Part shown: in pieces, positions 22,476 through 34,138 of the stretch | Layout of the letters: the number at the start of each line of letters is the position of its first letter | How positions within the stretch are numbered: position 1 is the first letter of the stretch | Origin: Mercurialis annua | Taxonomy: Eukaryota > Streptophyta > Magnoliopsida > Malpighiales > Euphorbiaceae | Reading direction: 5' to 3' | DNA: 64,000 nt | Assembly: GCF_937616625.2 (NCBI RefSeq) | Contig: NC_065577.1 | Location: 24,379,501-24,443,500 of the forward strand | The notes under the pieces: generated by a model | Databases searched by the model: none | What the model was told of the DNA's origin: nothing | What the model saw: only the letters and a program-made list of their open reading frames with translations | Made by a program: the position numbers and the translations under genes

Positions 22476-25253
22476 TGTCACGACCCAATTTCATGAACCG
22501 TGACCGGCGCTAGGGTATGGGTATGGTTGTACCAAAACCCGTAGCAAGCCTCGCAGAAATCAAATAAACATTTAAACCTGCAGAAAACTGCTCGGGGGCA
22601 ACCGAGACTCCAACCTAGGTCTAGCAATTTATAATACAGTTCAAATATAAATAACTTAAATATCTTAAATGTTCAACAACATGCCTTATATATAACAATA
22701 TCGTAATCCGGAGTAATCATGCCAAATATAAATAATCGAATATATCGACAATTCCAAAGTGTAATATCAGATGTAATAAATAAACTAGTTCTACTGCGGT
22801 CTAAGAGTTCGAAAACAGTAACTAGTTAAATAACATAAAAACCTCCGAAGAATCAAAAGAATCGGAGTGGACCAGCTTTCAAATCATAAACCTGGAAAAT
22901 TTGGGAAAACAACGGGGTCAGATATACTGAGATGAGTCCGCAATACTATTTACATTTATTAAGTTTAAAACCCTTAAATCAAAACAGTTTATACTAATAT
23001 AGTATGATTATGGAAAACAGTATTGAAATAATCCCAGCGTAAGTATGACATAGCATACCGATACACCCAGATTGGACGGGAACAAATCCTCGTCATATAT
23101 ATATACCAGCGTAAGCAAGACTTTAGTCTGCCGTTTTCCAGAGTACTTACCGGTGCACACAGTCTCGATACAAGCCTATCGAGTAGCTCGTTTCAATCCA
23201 GATCCATAATCGCTTAAAACAGTTCAAAAGCATTTATAATATTAAAAATAAATTGTGGTACTTAATAAAGCGGTAAATAGCACTATAAACTCACTGCTTG
23301 CTTATCCACGTAAATCTTGGCAAACAGCTAACCCTGCGTAGACTCCGAAGCACGAGTAGTCGACGGGTCTAAAACAATGTATATGTTAAAATCTGAACAA
23401 CCCCTAACTCTAAGATTACTAGACACCATATAGGACTAGCATCTTAACACAACCAAAGATCAACATTCGAAACACAGTAATCCCAAAGCCAAAGTACATA
23501 CATATCCAACCAATACAATAACTAGTTAAGTTTAGGTGAGTTCTCGTTTTCAAAAAACAATCCAGAGTAATATAATTCAGCAACACCTTTTCGAAATCCA
23601 ACATATCCCAGAGTAGTGTGTTAGCCATATATCAACTATATGCTTAACACAACATGTCGGGCGACACAAGTCTAACCCGACCCAACCAGAGTAAAATCCA
23701 AAGTTAAATCCTTTAAAATGAAACCAATGTATTTGAAAACAAGGAACTCACTATAAGCTTAACCAAAATTCAAACCAATACCACAAATAGCAACAATAAC
23801 CAATAGACTGTCAACACTTGACAATTCCACCCGGAGTTCATATTTCTCAATTAAAACACATTAAGTGTAAATAAACATGAATCCAAAACACATTGAAATG
23901 ATAAACTCAGATCTGAACTGCACACTTAGATAGCCTTTAAAACCATTGTAAAATAATTCTACCTTAAATGCCATAACAACAATTTGTTATCCAAATAACC
24001 CAAGGTAAACAAACATCCTTTATATACTCAAATGATTTCCAGTCATATGTAAATATTCTTAAAACAACGTTTTACTCCAATTAAAACAACCTTTAACATA
24101 TAATCTAGCCTTAGTCAATTATATCCAATCACCCAAAGTAGGAATTTCCCATTAACAATCTTTTAACCTTCAAAATAACATTTTCAGCTTTTAGTTTAAA
24201 GTTCAAAACAGAATTCAATTCCACAACTTAACCCAAGTGATACATTATTTCATTTAAACGATTCCTCCAATCACCCAATGTATTGTTAAACATCTAACAA
24301 CCTATGATTCATTTACTTTGAAATTTCCAGATTTTTAATAAAGGCTTAAAACAGAATTATAAATCAGGAACGACAGCAACTCCATATAAACCTTTAATCA
24401 AACAAGTATTCCAATCATCCAATGTATAGCCAACTTCAATAAGTCAAAACCAATACACATAGATTATTTCCAGAATTTCAAATCAAAGCAAAACAGAAAA
24501 TATAAAGCCAAAACACTCAAGTATAGATTCATATAACAGTTTAGCAATCTCTACACCATATAAGAAGGGATTAGAACCACATACCTCTTGATTAGACTAA
24601 GAACAATAAAACCCAGAAATCAATCAACCCAAATCAGTCTACAACCACACACATATAGGGATATAGGATTTAGAATTGCTAGAATTGAAGAACTAGAGAT
24701 AAAACCACAAAGGAAAGATTACAAACACTTACCAAGGATTAAAATTGAGAGGAATGTTGATAGGAATGAGTTAGAATATGACTCCAGCCGTTTTAGGGTT
24801 TTAAAAGTCGAAAGAAAAGAGTTTAGGTCGAATAAGGGGTCTTTAAATAGAAAAACAGCGAACTGAACAGTGCAAGTTCGCTCCCGCTAAGTATAGTTCG
24901 CACCCGCTAACTTCAACAGCATTAGTTAGCGACCGCTAACTATAGTTCGCGCCCGCGAACCCAATAAAAACACGATCCGACCGACCAGATTTTAGTAAAT
25001 CCTCTCAGGAACAACATATCCGAAGGCGGCCCGATCCGACGGTGCAATTGGGAGATATGGACATTTTACTAAAGCATGTCATATCAGGAAAACACATAAA
25101 CACTTATTCGATAAGGCTCAGAACCTAATCAAAACAACACACCGAAGGTTATGAAAACCAAATCATGGTTTCAAGGAACCAAACCACCAAGGACCAACCC
25201 GAAACACATCGAAAAAATCATCGGAACAAGCCGGAAAAACACGGGGTATTACA
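22476..25253 (-). mobile_element. Solo LTR on the minus strand, with TSD CTTTT
   Basis: On the plus strand this reads TGTCACGACCCAATTTCATG at the left and CGGGGTATTACA at the right, so the LTR is inverted. Perfect 5-bp repeats CTTTT flank it at 22471-22475 and 25254-25258. There is no primer site, gene or second LTR, so it is a solo LTR left by LTR-LTR recombination. Its terminal segment matches the other LTRs in the window (GCGCTAGGGTATGGG, CCGAGACT, CAACGGGGTCAGATATACTG). The central part is diverged and the threefold repeat is not recognisable. The frame of 92 codons near 24588 is inside the LTR and is not supported as a gene. Confidence 0.88.
24841..24960 (-). promoter_or_regulatory. TATA-like box and TTCGC/CGCTAA repeat cluster in the minus-strand solo LTR
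   Basis: CTTTAAATAG at 24841-24850 gives a TATA-like CTATTTAAAG on the minus strand. Just upstream on that strand (24875-24960) lie repeated AGTTCGC and CCCGCTAAC units, some inverted as GTTAGCG. The position matches that of the TCTCGTTCGAGA palindromes in other LTRs, but the sequence is unrelated. Confidence 0.5.
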
Positions 25254-27658
25254 CTTTTGGACTTGTTTCGTAACGTTTATAAATGTTTGGCTTAAATTGC
25301 TAAAAAGATTAAACGTTTGGATTTGTTTCGCAACGTTTGTAAACGTTTGGCTTAATTTGCTAAAAAGGTGATACATTTGGATTTGTTTCGTAGCGTTTAT
25401 AAGCGTTTGGCTTAAAACGCTTAAAATGTGAAACATTTGGATTTGTTTTGTACCGTTTGTAAACGTTTGGCTTAAATCGCTAAAAAGGTGAAACGTTTGG
25501 ATTTGTTTTGTAAAGTTTGTAAATGTTTTGTTTATATTTCTAAAAATGTGAAACGCTTGGATTTGTTTCGTAACATTTGCAAACGTTTTCCTTAAATTGC
25601 TAAAAAGCTTAAACGCTTGGATTTGTTTCGTAACGTATGTAAACGTTTGGCTTAAATTGCTAAAAACGAGAAACATTTTGATTCGTTTCATAACCTTTGG
25701 AAACATTTGGATTCGTTTCATATCGTTTGTAAACGTTTGACTTAAATCGCTAAAATGGTGAAACGTTTTTATTTGTTTCGTAACATTAGTAAACCGTTTG
25801 GCTTCAATCGCTAAAAAGGGGAAACATTTGAATTTGTTTCGTAACATTTGTAAATGTATGGCATAAATCGCTAAAAAGGTGAAATGTTTGGATTTAATTC
25901 GTAATGTTTTAAATGTTTGCTTTAAATTGCTAAAATGGGTAAACATTTGTATTTGTTTTGTAACGTTTGTAAACATTTGGCTTAAATTGCTAAAAAGGTG
26001 TAATGTTTGGTTTTGTTTCGTAACATTTGTAAACTTTCGGCTTACATCACTAAAAAGGTGAAACGTTTGGATTTGTTTCGTAACGTTTGTAAACGTTTGG
26101 CTTAAATTGCTTAAAAGGTGAAACGCTTAGATTTGTTTCGTAACGTTTGGAAATGTTTGGCTTAAATTACTAAAAAGGTGAAACGCTTGGATTTGTTTTA
26201 GAATGTTTGTAAACGTTTGGCTTAAATTGCTAAAATTGTGAAACGCTTGTATTTATTTCGTAACGTTTGACCTAAATTGCTAAAAAGGTGTAACACTTTG
26301 TTTAATTTTGTTATATTTGTAAAGGTTTGGCTTAAATCGCTAAAAATGTGAAACGTTTGCATTTGTTTCATAATGTTTTAAACGTTTGGTTTTGTTTCAT
26401 AACGTTTGTGAACGTTTGGTTTAAATCGCTAAAAAGGTGAAACATTCGGATTTGTTTTGTGACGTTTGTAAACGTTTGACTTAAATAGCTAAAAAGGCGA
26501 AACGTTTGGATTTGTTTCGTAATGTTTGTAAATGTTTGGCTTAAATCGCTAAAAAGGTGAAACGTTTGGATTTGTTTCGTAACGTTTCTAAATATTTGAT
26601 TTAAATTTTAAAAAAGGTGAAACACTTGGATTTGTTTCGTATCATATGCAAACGTTTTTCTTATATTGCTAAAAAGATGAAACGCCTGGATTTGTTTCGT
26701 AACGTATGTAAACGTTTGGCTTAAATTACTAAAAACGTGAAACATTTGGATTCGTTTCATTACCTTTGGAAACGTTTGGCTTAAATCGTTAAAAAGGTGA
26801 AACGTTTGGATTCGTTTCGTATCGTTTGTAAACGTTTGACATTAATCGCTAAAAAGGTGAAATATTTTGATTTATTTCGTAAGGTTTGTAAACCTTTGGC
26901 TTCAATCGCTAAAAAGGTTTGGATTTGTTTCGTAACGTTTTTAAACGTTTGGCATAAATCGTTAAAAAGGTGAAATTTTTGGATTTGTTTCGTAACGTTT
27001 TTAATGTTTGGCTTAAATCGCTAAAATGGGGAAACATTTGTATTTGTTTTGTAAAGTTTGTAAACGTTTGGCTTAAATTGCTAAAAAAGTGTAATGTTTT
27101 GTTTTGTTTCGTAACATTTGTAAACGTTCGGCTTACAACGCTAAAAAGGTGAAACGTTTGGATTTGTTTCGTAACGTTTGTAAACGTTTGTCTTAAATTG
27201 CTTAAAAGGTGAAACGTTTGGATTTGTTTCATAACGTTTGTAAACGTTTGGCTTAAATTGCTAAAAAGGTGAAAAGCTTAGATTTGTTTCGGAACGTTTG
27301 TAAACGTTTCGCTTAAATTGCTAAAAAGCTAAAACTCATGGATTTGTTTCGTAACATTTGTCAATGTTTGGCCTAAATTGCTAAAAAGGTGAATCGCTTG
27401 GTTTTGTTTTGTTACATTTGTAATGGTTTGGCTTAAATCGCTAAAAATGTGAAACGTTTGGATTTGTTTCGTAATGTTTTAAACTATTGATTTTTTTCAT
27501 TACGTTTGTAAATGTTTGGCTTAAATTGCTATATAGGTGAAATGTTCGGATTTGTTTTGTAACGTTTGTAAACGTTTGGCTTAAATTGCTAAAAAGGCGA
27601 AACATTTGGATTTGTTTCGTAATGTTTGTAAACGTTTGGCTTAAATCGCTAAAAAGGT
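25254..27658 (+). repeat. 60-bp satellite, F orientation
   Basis: F-oriented monomers are unbroken between two LTR insertions. Marker variants in this block, such as AAACATTTGTATTTG followed one monomer later by GTGTAATGTTTGGTTTTG, occur at 25941 and again at 27032. This points to a repeat of higher order of about 1.1 kb. The open frame of 252 codons on the complement is the satellite 20-residue repeat. Confidence 0.93.
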
Positions 27659-28004
27659 TGTAATACCCCAAATGATTAAATTGTCTAATTGGACCACGTG
27701 CTTAGTGTTGAGTCGCCGGAGTAGCGATATCGGAAGGATTTCCGAGAAATTAAGATAAATATAAAATTTTAGCAGGACGGTTTCGAAAGGATTGTTGCGA
27801 GAGATTTAATATTATATTTTAGTTCTAAAGTTGGAAATAGAATTAGAAAGGAAAAATGTCAAGAAAAGTCCCAAACTAGAGTTCAGGGACTAAAGTGGTA
27901 ATTTAACAAGTTAAGTCTCGAATTATTTCGCCAAGGTCCGCGAAATGTTTTGTAGTATTTGTGGTAAATTACCACTTTTGTAGAAGGTGTTGGAGACCAA
28001 GATT
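27659..28004 (+). repeat. Truncated 5' LTR of the deleted element
   Basis: It matches the beginning of the LTR at 28470 (TGTAATACCCCAAATGATTA, GTTGAGTCGC, GCGATATCGGAAG, AGGGACTAAAGTGG, GCGAAATGTTTTGTA) but stops near 28004. The exact breakpoint is uncertain by some tens of bases. Confidence 0.75.
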
Positions 28005-28469
28005 AAGTCGTGACAACGACCAAACAGAGAAGATTAAGAAGAATGAGTTAATGGATTGTCTATATCATTCAACGATGAATGAGGAAGCCTAGAGACGAGA
28101 ATTATCGTCCCTAGTGATAAAATATCACTAGTGCGAACCACCATTGATTATTAGTATTAAACTGAAAGTTGAATTACAAGACAAGAGTTCATAGTGCTGA
28201 ATAACAGACAAAGAACAGATGAAAGAGTAATATATCCAAGATATAGGAGAAGAAGATCATATAAGGAAATAATGATATGAAAATTTTCAATAACGACTGA
28301 CATTATTGTACAAGAAGTACAAAGCAAGAATAATAATTCCACGTGCCGACAAGCATCATGGAATGAATATGGAATACTTGTTATGAAGGAAATTCAAGAA
28401 GTTAAGAGGTTAAGATAGATCAAGAGTTGTATGAAAATTCGAGGACGAATTTTTATAAGAGGGGGAGAA
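28005..28469 (+). mobile_element. Remaining interior and polypurine tract of the deleted element
   Basis: This is purine-rich DNA without a usable frame. Near its end are the TTCGAGGACGAA box (28438-28449), shared with the complete chromovirus, and the polypurine tract AGAGGGGGAGAA at 28458-28469. No gag, pol or chromodomain remnant is recognisable. Confidence 0.65.
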
Positions 28470-28995
28470 TGTAATACCCCAAATGATTAAATTGTCTAAT
28501 TGGACTACGTGTCCAGTGTTGAGTCGCAGGAATAGCGATATCGGAAGAATTACTGAAAAATTATGATAAATATAAAATTTTAGCATTACGGTTTCGAAAG
28601 GACTGCGTTCAGGGACTAAAGTGGAAATTTAACCAGTTAAGTCCCGAAAGTCGAATTATTTCGCTAAGTTAAGCGAAATGTTTTGTACTATTTATGATAA
28701 AAGTTTCGGGTCAATCGGAGACCTATTAAAATTTGGACGCGGATGCATTTTCGGCTAAAGTGTAATTTTTGAAAAGTTTAAGGACCGAAGTGCAAATTAA
28801 CCAATTAAGCCCCGAGAATAGCAATTGGAAAATTATGGACGGGAAATGATTATTTTAGAATCGTATTATTTATTAGGATATTAATAATACGTACGTAAGT
28901 AAATTAAAGTAAATTATTAATCGTTAAGTTAAAATATAAAGTTTAAACGAAAAATGGTTAAAACAAAAGGAATGACGGATTGAAATGGAACATTA

Positions 28996-28997
<2 letters not shown>

Positions 28998-29028
<31 letters not shown>
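28998..29028. repeat. (AT)n microsatellite in LTR
   Basis: About fifteen uninterrupted TA units end in TATAAAATGAGG. Its place in the LTR makes it the likeliest TATA region of this family. Confidence 0.8.
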
Positions 29029-29033
<5 letters not shown>

Positions 29034-29392
29034 AGGTGAGCAAGAAAGCTACATAACCCTCATTACCACTTTCATATCATTTTTCATTTCCTTCGTTAAA
29101 AATCGTCGTTCCGTCGCTCGATCTCCATTTCTCGTCCGTTTTCGACATTCCATAGCTCGTATTGATCGTATTTCGACGGAGAATAACGGTAAGCTTGTCG
29201 TTTTACCGTTTAAATTGATATATTTGGAGTTATATCGAGATAAAGTTTTAGGCCACGAAACGATTTAATCGTTTTAATGGTTTTGAGATTGAATTATAGA
29301 GTTTTGAACCTAGATTAAGTGTTATTAACGCGTTTGGAGCGCTTACACGCCGGAAGCATGTCGGAAAGCTCAAAAAATGGATTTCGGGGGAT

Positions 29393-29470
29393 CGTGCACC
29401 ATCAATGGTGCACGAACATGCACCAGCATGTGGTGCACGACCGTGCACCGCAAACCACGAGCGTGCACCC
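29393..29470. promoter_or_regulatory. GTGCAC palindrome group
   Basis: Five GTGCAC or TGCACC motifs form overlapping inverted repeats, for example GTGCACCATCAATGGTGCAC at the left end. Unlike the clusters in the other LTRs, this one lies downstream of the likely TATA region, so it would be in the transcript. Confidence 0.55.
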
Positions 29471-30067
29471 GGACCCTTGTTTTCTCGATCATGTTCTTTT
29501 GATACTGTTTTTTGTTCGCACGTCGAGGTTGAATCGATTGATTATCAAATGATTGACTTGTTAACCTAATAAGGTTAAACGTGAATTGAGTTAGAAAGAG
29601 ATACGATTCATAAACGAGTTAGAAACCGTTTAACGAAATGTACGCGCGAGAAGTATGACGATTAATAAGAGTAATGTTTCGTTTCTCGAGTTTAGAGTCA
29701 ATCCTAAAATCAGACTTTGACATGAGGCAATTAATTTGAAATTTTTTTAGATCCGGCGAGACAAGGAGCCACTGGACCAAGAGCTCGGGAAGCTAGACGT
29801 TTCTAAGCACCAGAGTATTTTTGGATAAGCGGTCGCAGTGAGTTTATATAATTTACCTTTAAAATATTTACACAAGCAAATATTTGATATTGCTTTATAT
29901 TTGAATCGAATGTTTTTAATTCAATGTTTTGATATGAATATGCATGATACGAATATGAACATGAATGATTTGATATGCATGATATGAATATGATTATGTT
30001 TGAAATCAATTTTGATCTAATATAACTGTGAATTTGATTATGAATGTAAATTTCGAAGTTGGACAAT

Positions 30068-30260
30068 GAATTCGATACGAGTGAGCACTCGGTTATGGTG
30101 TAACCTGGAGTCCCCGTATCTAGTGGTTTGGACCCAACAGTGAGTTGGACTCACAACTTTAAAATAGGAATTCGATACGAGTGAGCACTCGGTTACGGTG
30201 TAACCTGGAGTCCCCGTATCTAGTGGGTTGGACCCACCAGTGAGTTCGACTCACAACTTT
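30068..30260 (+). repeat. Tandem duplication with 100-bp period in LTR
   Basis: GAATTCGATACGAGTGAGCA starts at 30068 and again at 30168. The two copies are nearly identical to their ends at TCACAACTTT (30160 and 30260). Each copy holds its own short dyads (GAGTGAGCACTC, GTGAGTTCGACTCAC-like). Confidence 0.85.
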
Positions 30261-30974
30261 GTGATTATATATGATTTGATTGAATGACATATGTTTGGCA
30301 TGTTTAAGGATTCGGGTTTCAATCGGACCCTGTACTTGACTGCATGAGGTTTGAATGCTATTGCATTGTTTTATGTTTTAACTGAATACTTTTTAGTAAA
30401 TATATGAACTCACTCATTATTTCCCAAAATACTGACCCCCTCACAGTCTTTTATTTCACGTGATCGGAGTCGGATCAGACAGACCACCTCCTTTGTGTTG
30501 GAAGTCTTAGGACTTGCACAAAATCCAAGTCCTTAGAGCTGCAGTAGTCAGTAGTTGTCAGTGTTAAACTAATGACGTAATTTCAAACGGTATTTTGTGT
30601 AATAAACTATGATATTATTTTATAAATAAATTGCTTATAACGATGAAATGTTACCCGTTTGAAGTCAGTACCAATTGGCTAGAGAGGAATTAATTATAGT
30701 TGTGAATAGAAACATGGCAGTGCTGGATAAGAGTTATCGCGTTGTAAGACCCTGGTTTCTAAGAATTGTTTCGCAAAAGTTTTCAGGAAAAGAATACGGT
30801 ATTTTGATAATTGCAATGATAATACAAAAAGAAGATTTCTGAAAACGTATTTTACATAATGATATATTTTAATCGCGAAAATTTTTTTATAATTGTTTAG
30901 GCTTGCTACGGGATTTGTAGCTACCACTCCCATACCCTAGCGCGAGTCGCGGCTCAATAATTTGGGTTGTGACA

Positions 30975-31229
30975 AAGGTGAAACGTTTGGATTTGTTTTT
31001 TAACATTTGTAAACGTTTGGCTTAAATTTCTAAAACGGTGAAACGCTTGGATTTGTTTCGTAATATATGCAAACGTTTTGCTTAAATTGCTAAAAAGATG
31101 AAATGCTTGGATTTGTTTCGTAACGTATGTAAACGTTTGGCTTAAATTACTAAAAACGTGAAACATTTGGATTCGTTTCATAACCTTTGTAAACGTTTGG
31201 GTTAAATCGCTAAAAAGGTGAAACGTTTG
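30975..31229 (+). repeat. 60-bp satellite, F orientation, short segment between LTRs
   Basis: About four monomers lie between the deleted element and the next solo LTR. The first resumes at AAGGTGAAACG, exactly in register with the left flank of the deleted element. Confidence 0.9.
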
Positions 31230-34138
31230 TGTAATATCCCGTAAAATTTTACATTTTATTACATTTAATTTCCGACATTTTTCCGGTCGTTTTGAAGTAT
31301 TTTCGATATTAGTGGTTTGGTTCGAGTTGGTTGGATTAAGGTTGATTTTAATTGATTAAACCATTTGTTTTTTTGAATTAATTAAAAAGAAAAAAAAATA
31401 GGTTTTGTTGATTCTCGTTCGAGAATATGGATTCTCGAACGAGAATCCAATTTCAGGCCTGGTCTCGTTCGAGACCAGGCCATTCTCGAACGGGAATCAG
31501 GCCTGTAAGGCCATTCCCGTTCGAGAAACAGAGTTTTCCTTGGACCCTTTCGTGTGGCCCTTTTCGATCTCATTTACAGCTCACTTCCCTACGTTATTTT
31601 AAGTCGATTTCTTCATAGAAAACCTAGATCACACTGCAAACTAACCCTAGCCACTCTTCTTTCGTTCTTTCGCTGAGTATTGAATCCGTAATCATCCTCC
31701 AAAGATCGCTGTTCAGTAAGTGTTTATGATTCCTTTTATTTTCAGATTTTGCTTTTGAACGGCTTTGCGTAATTTGAGTCGTTCTTGTTCGTTTCTAGAT
31801 CGAAACTGATTCCGTTTGATCTCAGACGTTCTAGACTCCCGTACCTTCGATTCCCTAGCTCGGTTTTGCTAAACGGTACGTAATCGACCTCGTTTCAATC
31901 GCCGTTCAGTTTATCGTTTTCGTTGTTAAAAACTGATTCTTGGATGAACTACCTACTGCCGATCTTTTGTTTCTTTTTCTTGGTTATGATTTTACCTTGT
32001 TAATGATTATAAATATCTTGGGTTGTTGTTGTGTAAGATTTCAATGATTTTGGGATCCATCGTTGCTTGACGTTCTTGATTCCGTTTTGATTAATTGGTG
32101 ACAGTGTGTATTAATGCTATGTATATTTGATTATGAGTTAGCTACTGTAACATAAATCATGAATGGCTTATGAATTGCTTAGACTTCTTAGGTTGTTTGT
32201 ATGATGTCTAGGAATGGTTTGTTGATGGAATATTAAAGATTGAGTTATTATGTTTGGCTATGGAATTGTTGGTATGAATGAAGGCTTAGGCGGGTGGTGT
32301 TTCTGTTTCAAATTTGGGAAGATGGCCAAAAGGCCATTTTGATCAATAAATTGTTTTAACTAAAACAAATAAATCCTTAAGGTTAAACTTTAGTGTTGTT
32401 TGGTTATAACTTGGATTTCGTGTTAATTAGAATTTTATAAGCGATAATAAATTCTAAATTAGCGATATAATTGCTCGGGTAATTTTATTTAATTAAGAAT
32501 ATCAATTTGGTATAATTTGGCTAATTTGCAATTTAGCCACTAAATGTTTTTTTTAAAACTTATTTACTTAAGTTTTGATTAGTAACGTTATATTTAGTAT
32601 TAATTATAAACAAAAGCAATAAATTTGATTTCGGATATCAAATTGACTAAAGTACAATTTAGTCCCTATTTGGCAAAAGTACAGTTTAGCCCCTAATTGG
32701 TTAAAGTACAATTTAGTCCCTGAATTTTTATTAACTTAAAATGATTAAGTTTGTGAATCGTAACTTGGGTTACTTAGAATTGAAGTTATTGAGTTCCGCT
32801 TTTTAAAATGGATATTTATTTTGTCAATTTATTTTATAAATATGAACTTGGGTTTATATTGATAATTGTTTTGAGTCGGGTTAGACTTGGGTCACCCGAC
32901 CAGTGAGGTTAGCTTGGTAGTTATTGGTAACTCGGCTAACCCACTATTTGTAAATTATTTATTATTTAAAGTTATTAAATAATATTTATAAATTGGATTT
33001 TAAGCGGGAACTCAGTAGACTTATATTAATTTGGCTTTATTTACCTAATGGGTATTATTTGTGTGTGCTTTGGATTGTTTATTCCGACATGTTATTTGTG
33101 CTAGTCCTATGTGGTGTCTAGTACTCTCTAGAGTTAGGATCTGTTTTTAATAATTATTTTATTGTCTAGACCCGTCTATTGTTCGTGCTCCAGAGGCGAA
33201 CCAGGATTAGTTGCTTGCCGGTTATCACGTGGATTAGCAAGCAGTGAGTTTATATTTACTATTTACCGCTTTATTAAGTAAATTGTTATTTTAATATTAA
33301 ATATATACTGTACGTATATTTCGAACTGTTTTTATATTATGGTATTCTAGTTGGAACATGCTACCTAATGGGCATCATTAGGACTGCGTGCGCACCGGTA
33401 TTGATCTGGGTAAGGTATATATGGAAATGTGGTAACTCGGTGTGAGCATAGCTCTCGGGACCAGGTAGAGTAACTCGGTGTGGCTCAGCTCTCGGGACTC
33501 TGGTATAAGTGTGGTCAGTGGTAACTCGGTGTAGCTCAGCTCTCGGGACCAGACCTATTGGATTATGATTATTATTTAGAATTGTGGATTAGGGTTCCAA
33601 CTATTATCTGTAATATCGTTATTAAATGTTTTAAACGTTTTAAACGTTTTCCACTTAATAAATGTAAATAGTGGTATGAACTCATCTCAGTATATCTGAC
33701 CCCGTTGTTTTCCCAATTTTTCCCAGGGTTATGATCTGAGAGAGTCTAGTGATCTCCACAATTACTTTTCCTCGGAGGTTCCATTTATTTTGATAAACTG
33801 TCAAACTATTTTATTCTTAGACCGCAGTAGTTAACTAGACGTCCTTATTATTATTTATTTTGTCGAATTGGTTCGACTGGTTATATTGCTTTGGCATGCA
33901 GTATTATTTATATTGATTTATGATGAATCTATTTTAGACTCGGAATTGAATAAGCATGTTATATTAACTGTTGAATATTATAACTGCTAGTTTTAGACTG
34001 AAGTCTCGGTTGCCCTCGAGCATTGATTTTCTGCAGGTTTATGTGTTTATGAATTAAAGGAAAGGCTAGCTACGGGTTTCGGTACTACATTACCCATACC
34101 CTAGCGCCGGTCGCGATTCATGAAAATGGGTCGTGACA
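31230..34138 (+). mobile_element. Solo LTR of the Tekay-like family, with TSD GTTTG
   Basis: It runs from TGTAATATCCCG to GGGTCGTGACA (2909 bp) and is flanked by perfect GTTTG repeats at 31225-31229 and 34139-34143. It is collinear with the LTRs of the complete element, including palindromes at 31410-31528 and the threefold repeat near 33432-33551. It differs at many positions, and its TATA-like box has become TAGAAAA (31616). There is no primer site, so this is a solo LTR, older than the complete copy. Confidence 0.92.
31410..31528. promoter_or_regulatory. Palindrome cluster in the solo LTR
   Basis: It keeps the GATTCTCGTTCGAGAAT / ATTCTCGAACGAGAATC pair, the GGCCTGGTCTCG... palindrome and the TTCTCGAACGGGAAT/ATTCCCGTTCGAGAA pair. 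The two upstream palindromes of the intact copy are missing. Conservation of the arms despite drift elsewhere in this older LTR hints at selection on the parent family. Confidence 0.65.

Larger units (their letters stand above)
27659..30974 (+). mobile_element. Internally deleted LTR element, second family, with TSD AAGGT
   Basis: Perfect 5-bp repeats AAGGT flank the whole unit (27654-27658 and 30975-30979). It begins TGTAATACCCCAAATG and ends GGGTTGTGACA. It consists of the first 350 bp or so of a 5' LTR, about 460 bp of interior with no gene, a polypurine tract and a 2505-bp 3' LTR. A deletion has removed the rest of the 5' LTR and nearly all coding DNA. The two LTR starts differ clearly, including a gap of roughly 90 bp, so this insertion is older than the complete chromovirus. 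Confidence 0.85.
28470..30974 (+). repeat. 3' LTR of the deleted element, 2505 bp
   Basis: It begins TGTAATACCCC and ends GGGTTGTGACA. In order it contains an (AT)n run of about 30 bp (28998-29028) that could serve as the TATA region, a group of GTGCAC palindromes (29393-29470), and a tandem 100-bp duplication (30068-30260). It shares only the terminal CCCATACCCTAGCGC-type segment and general layout with the other LTRs. The frames of 66-87 codons inside it are unsupported. Confidence 0.82.

Noticed and set aside
28005..28469. Remnant of pol or a chromodomain before the second-family 3' LTR
   Set aside because: Frames are broken and no motif could be recognised, so only the box before the polypurine tract is claimed.
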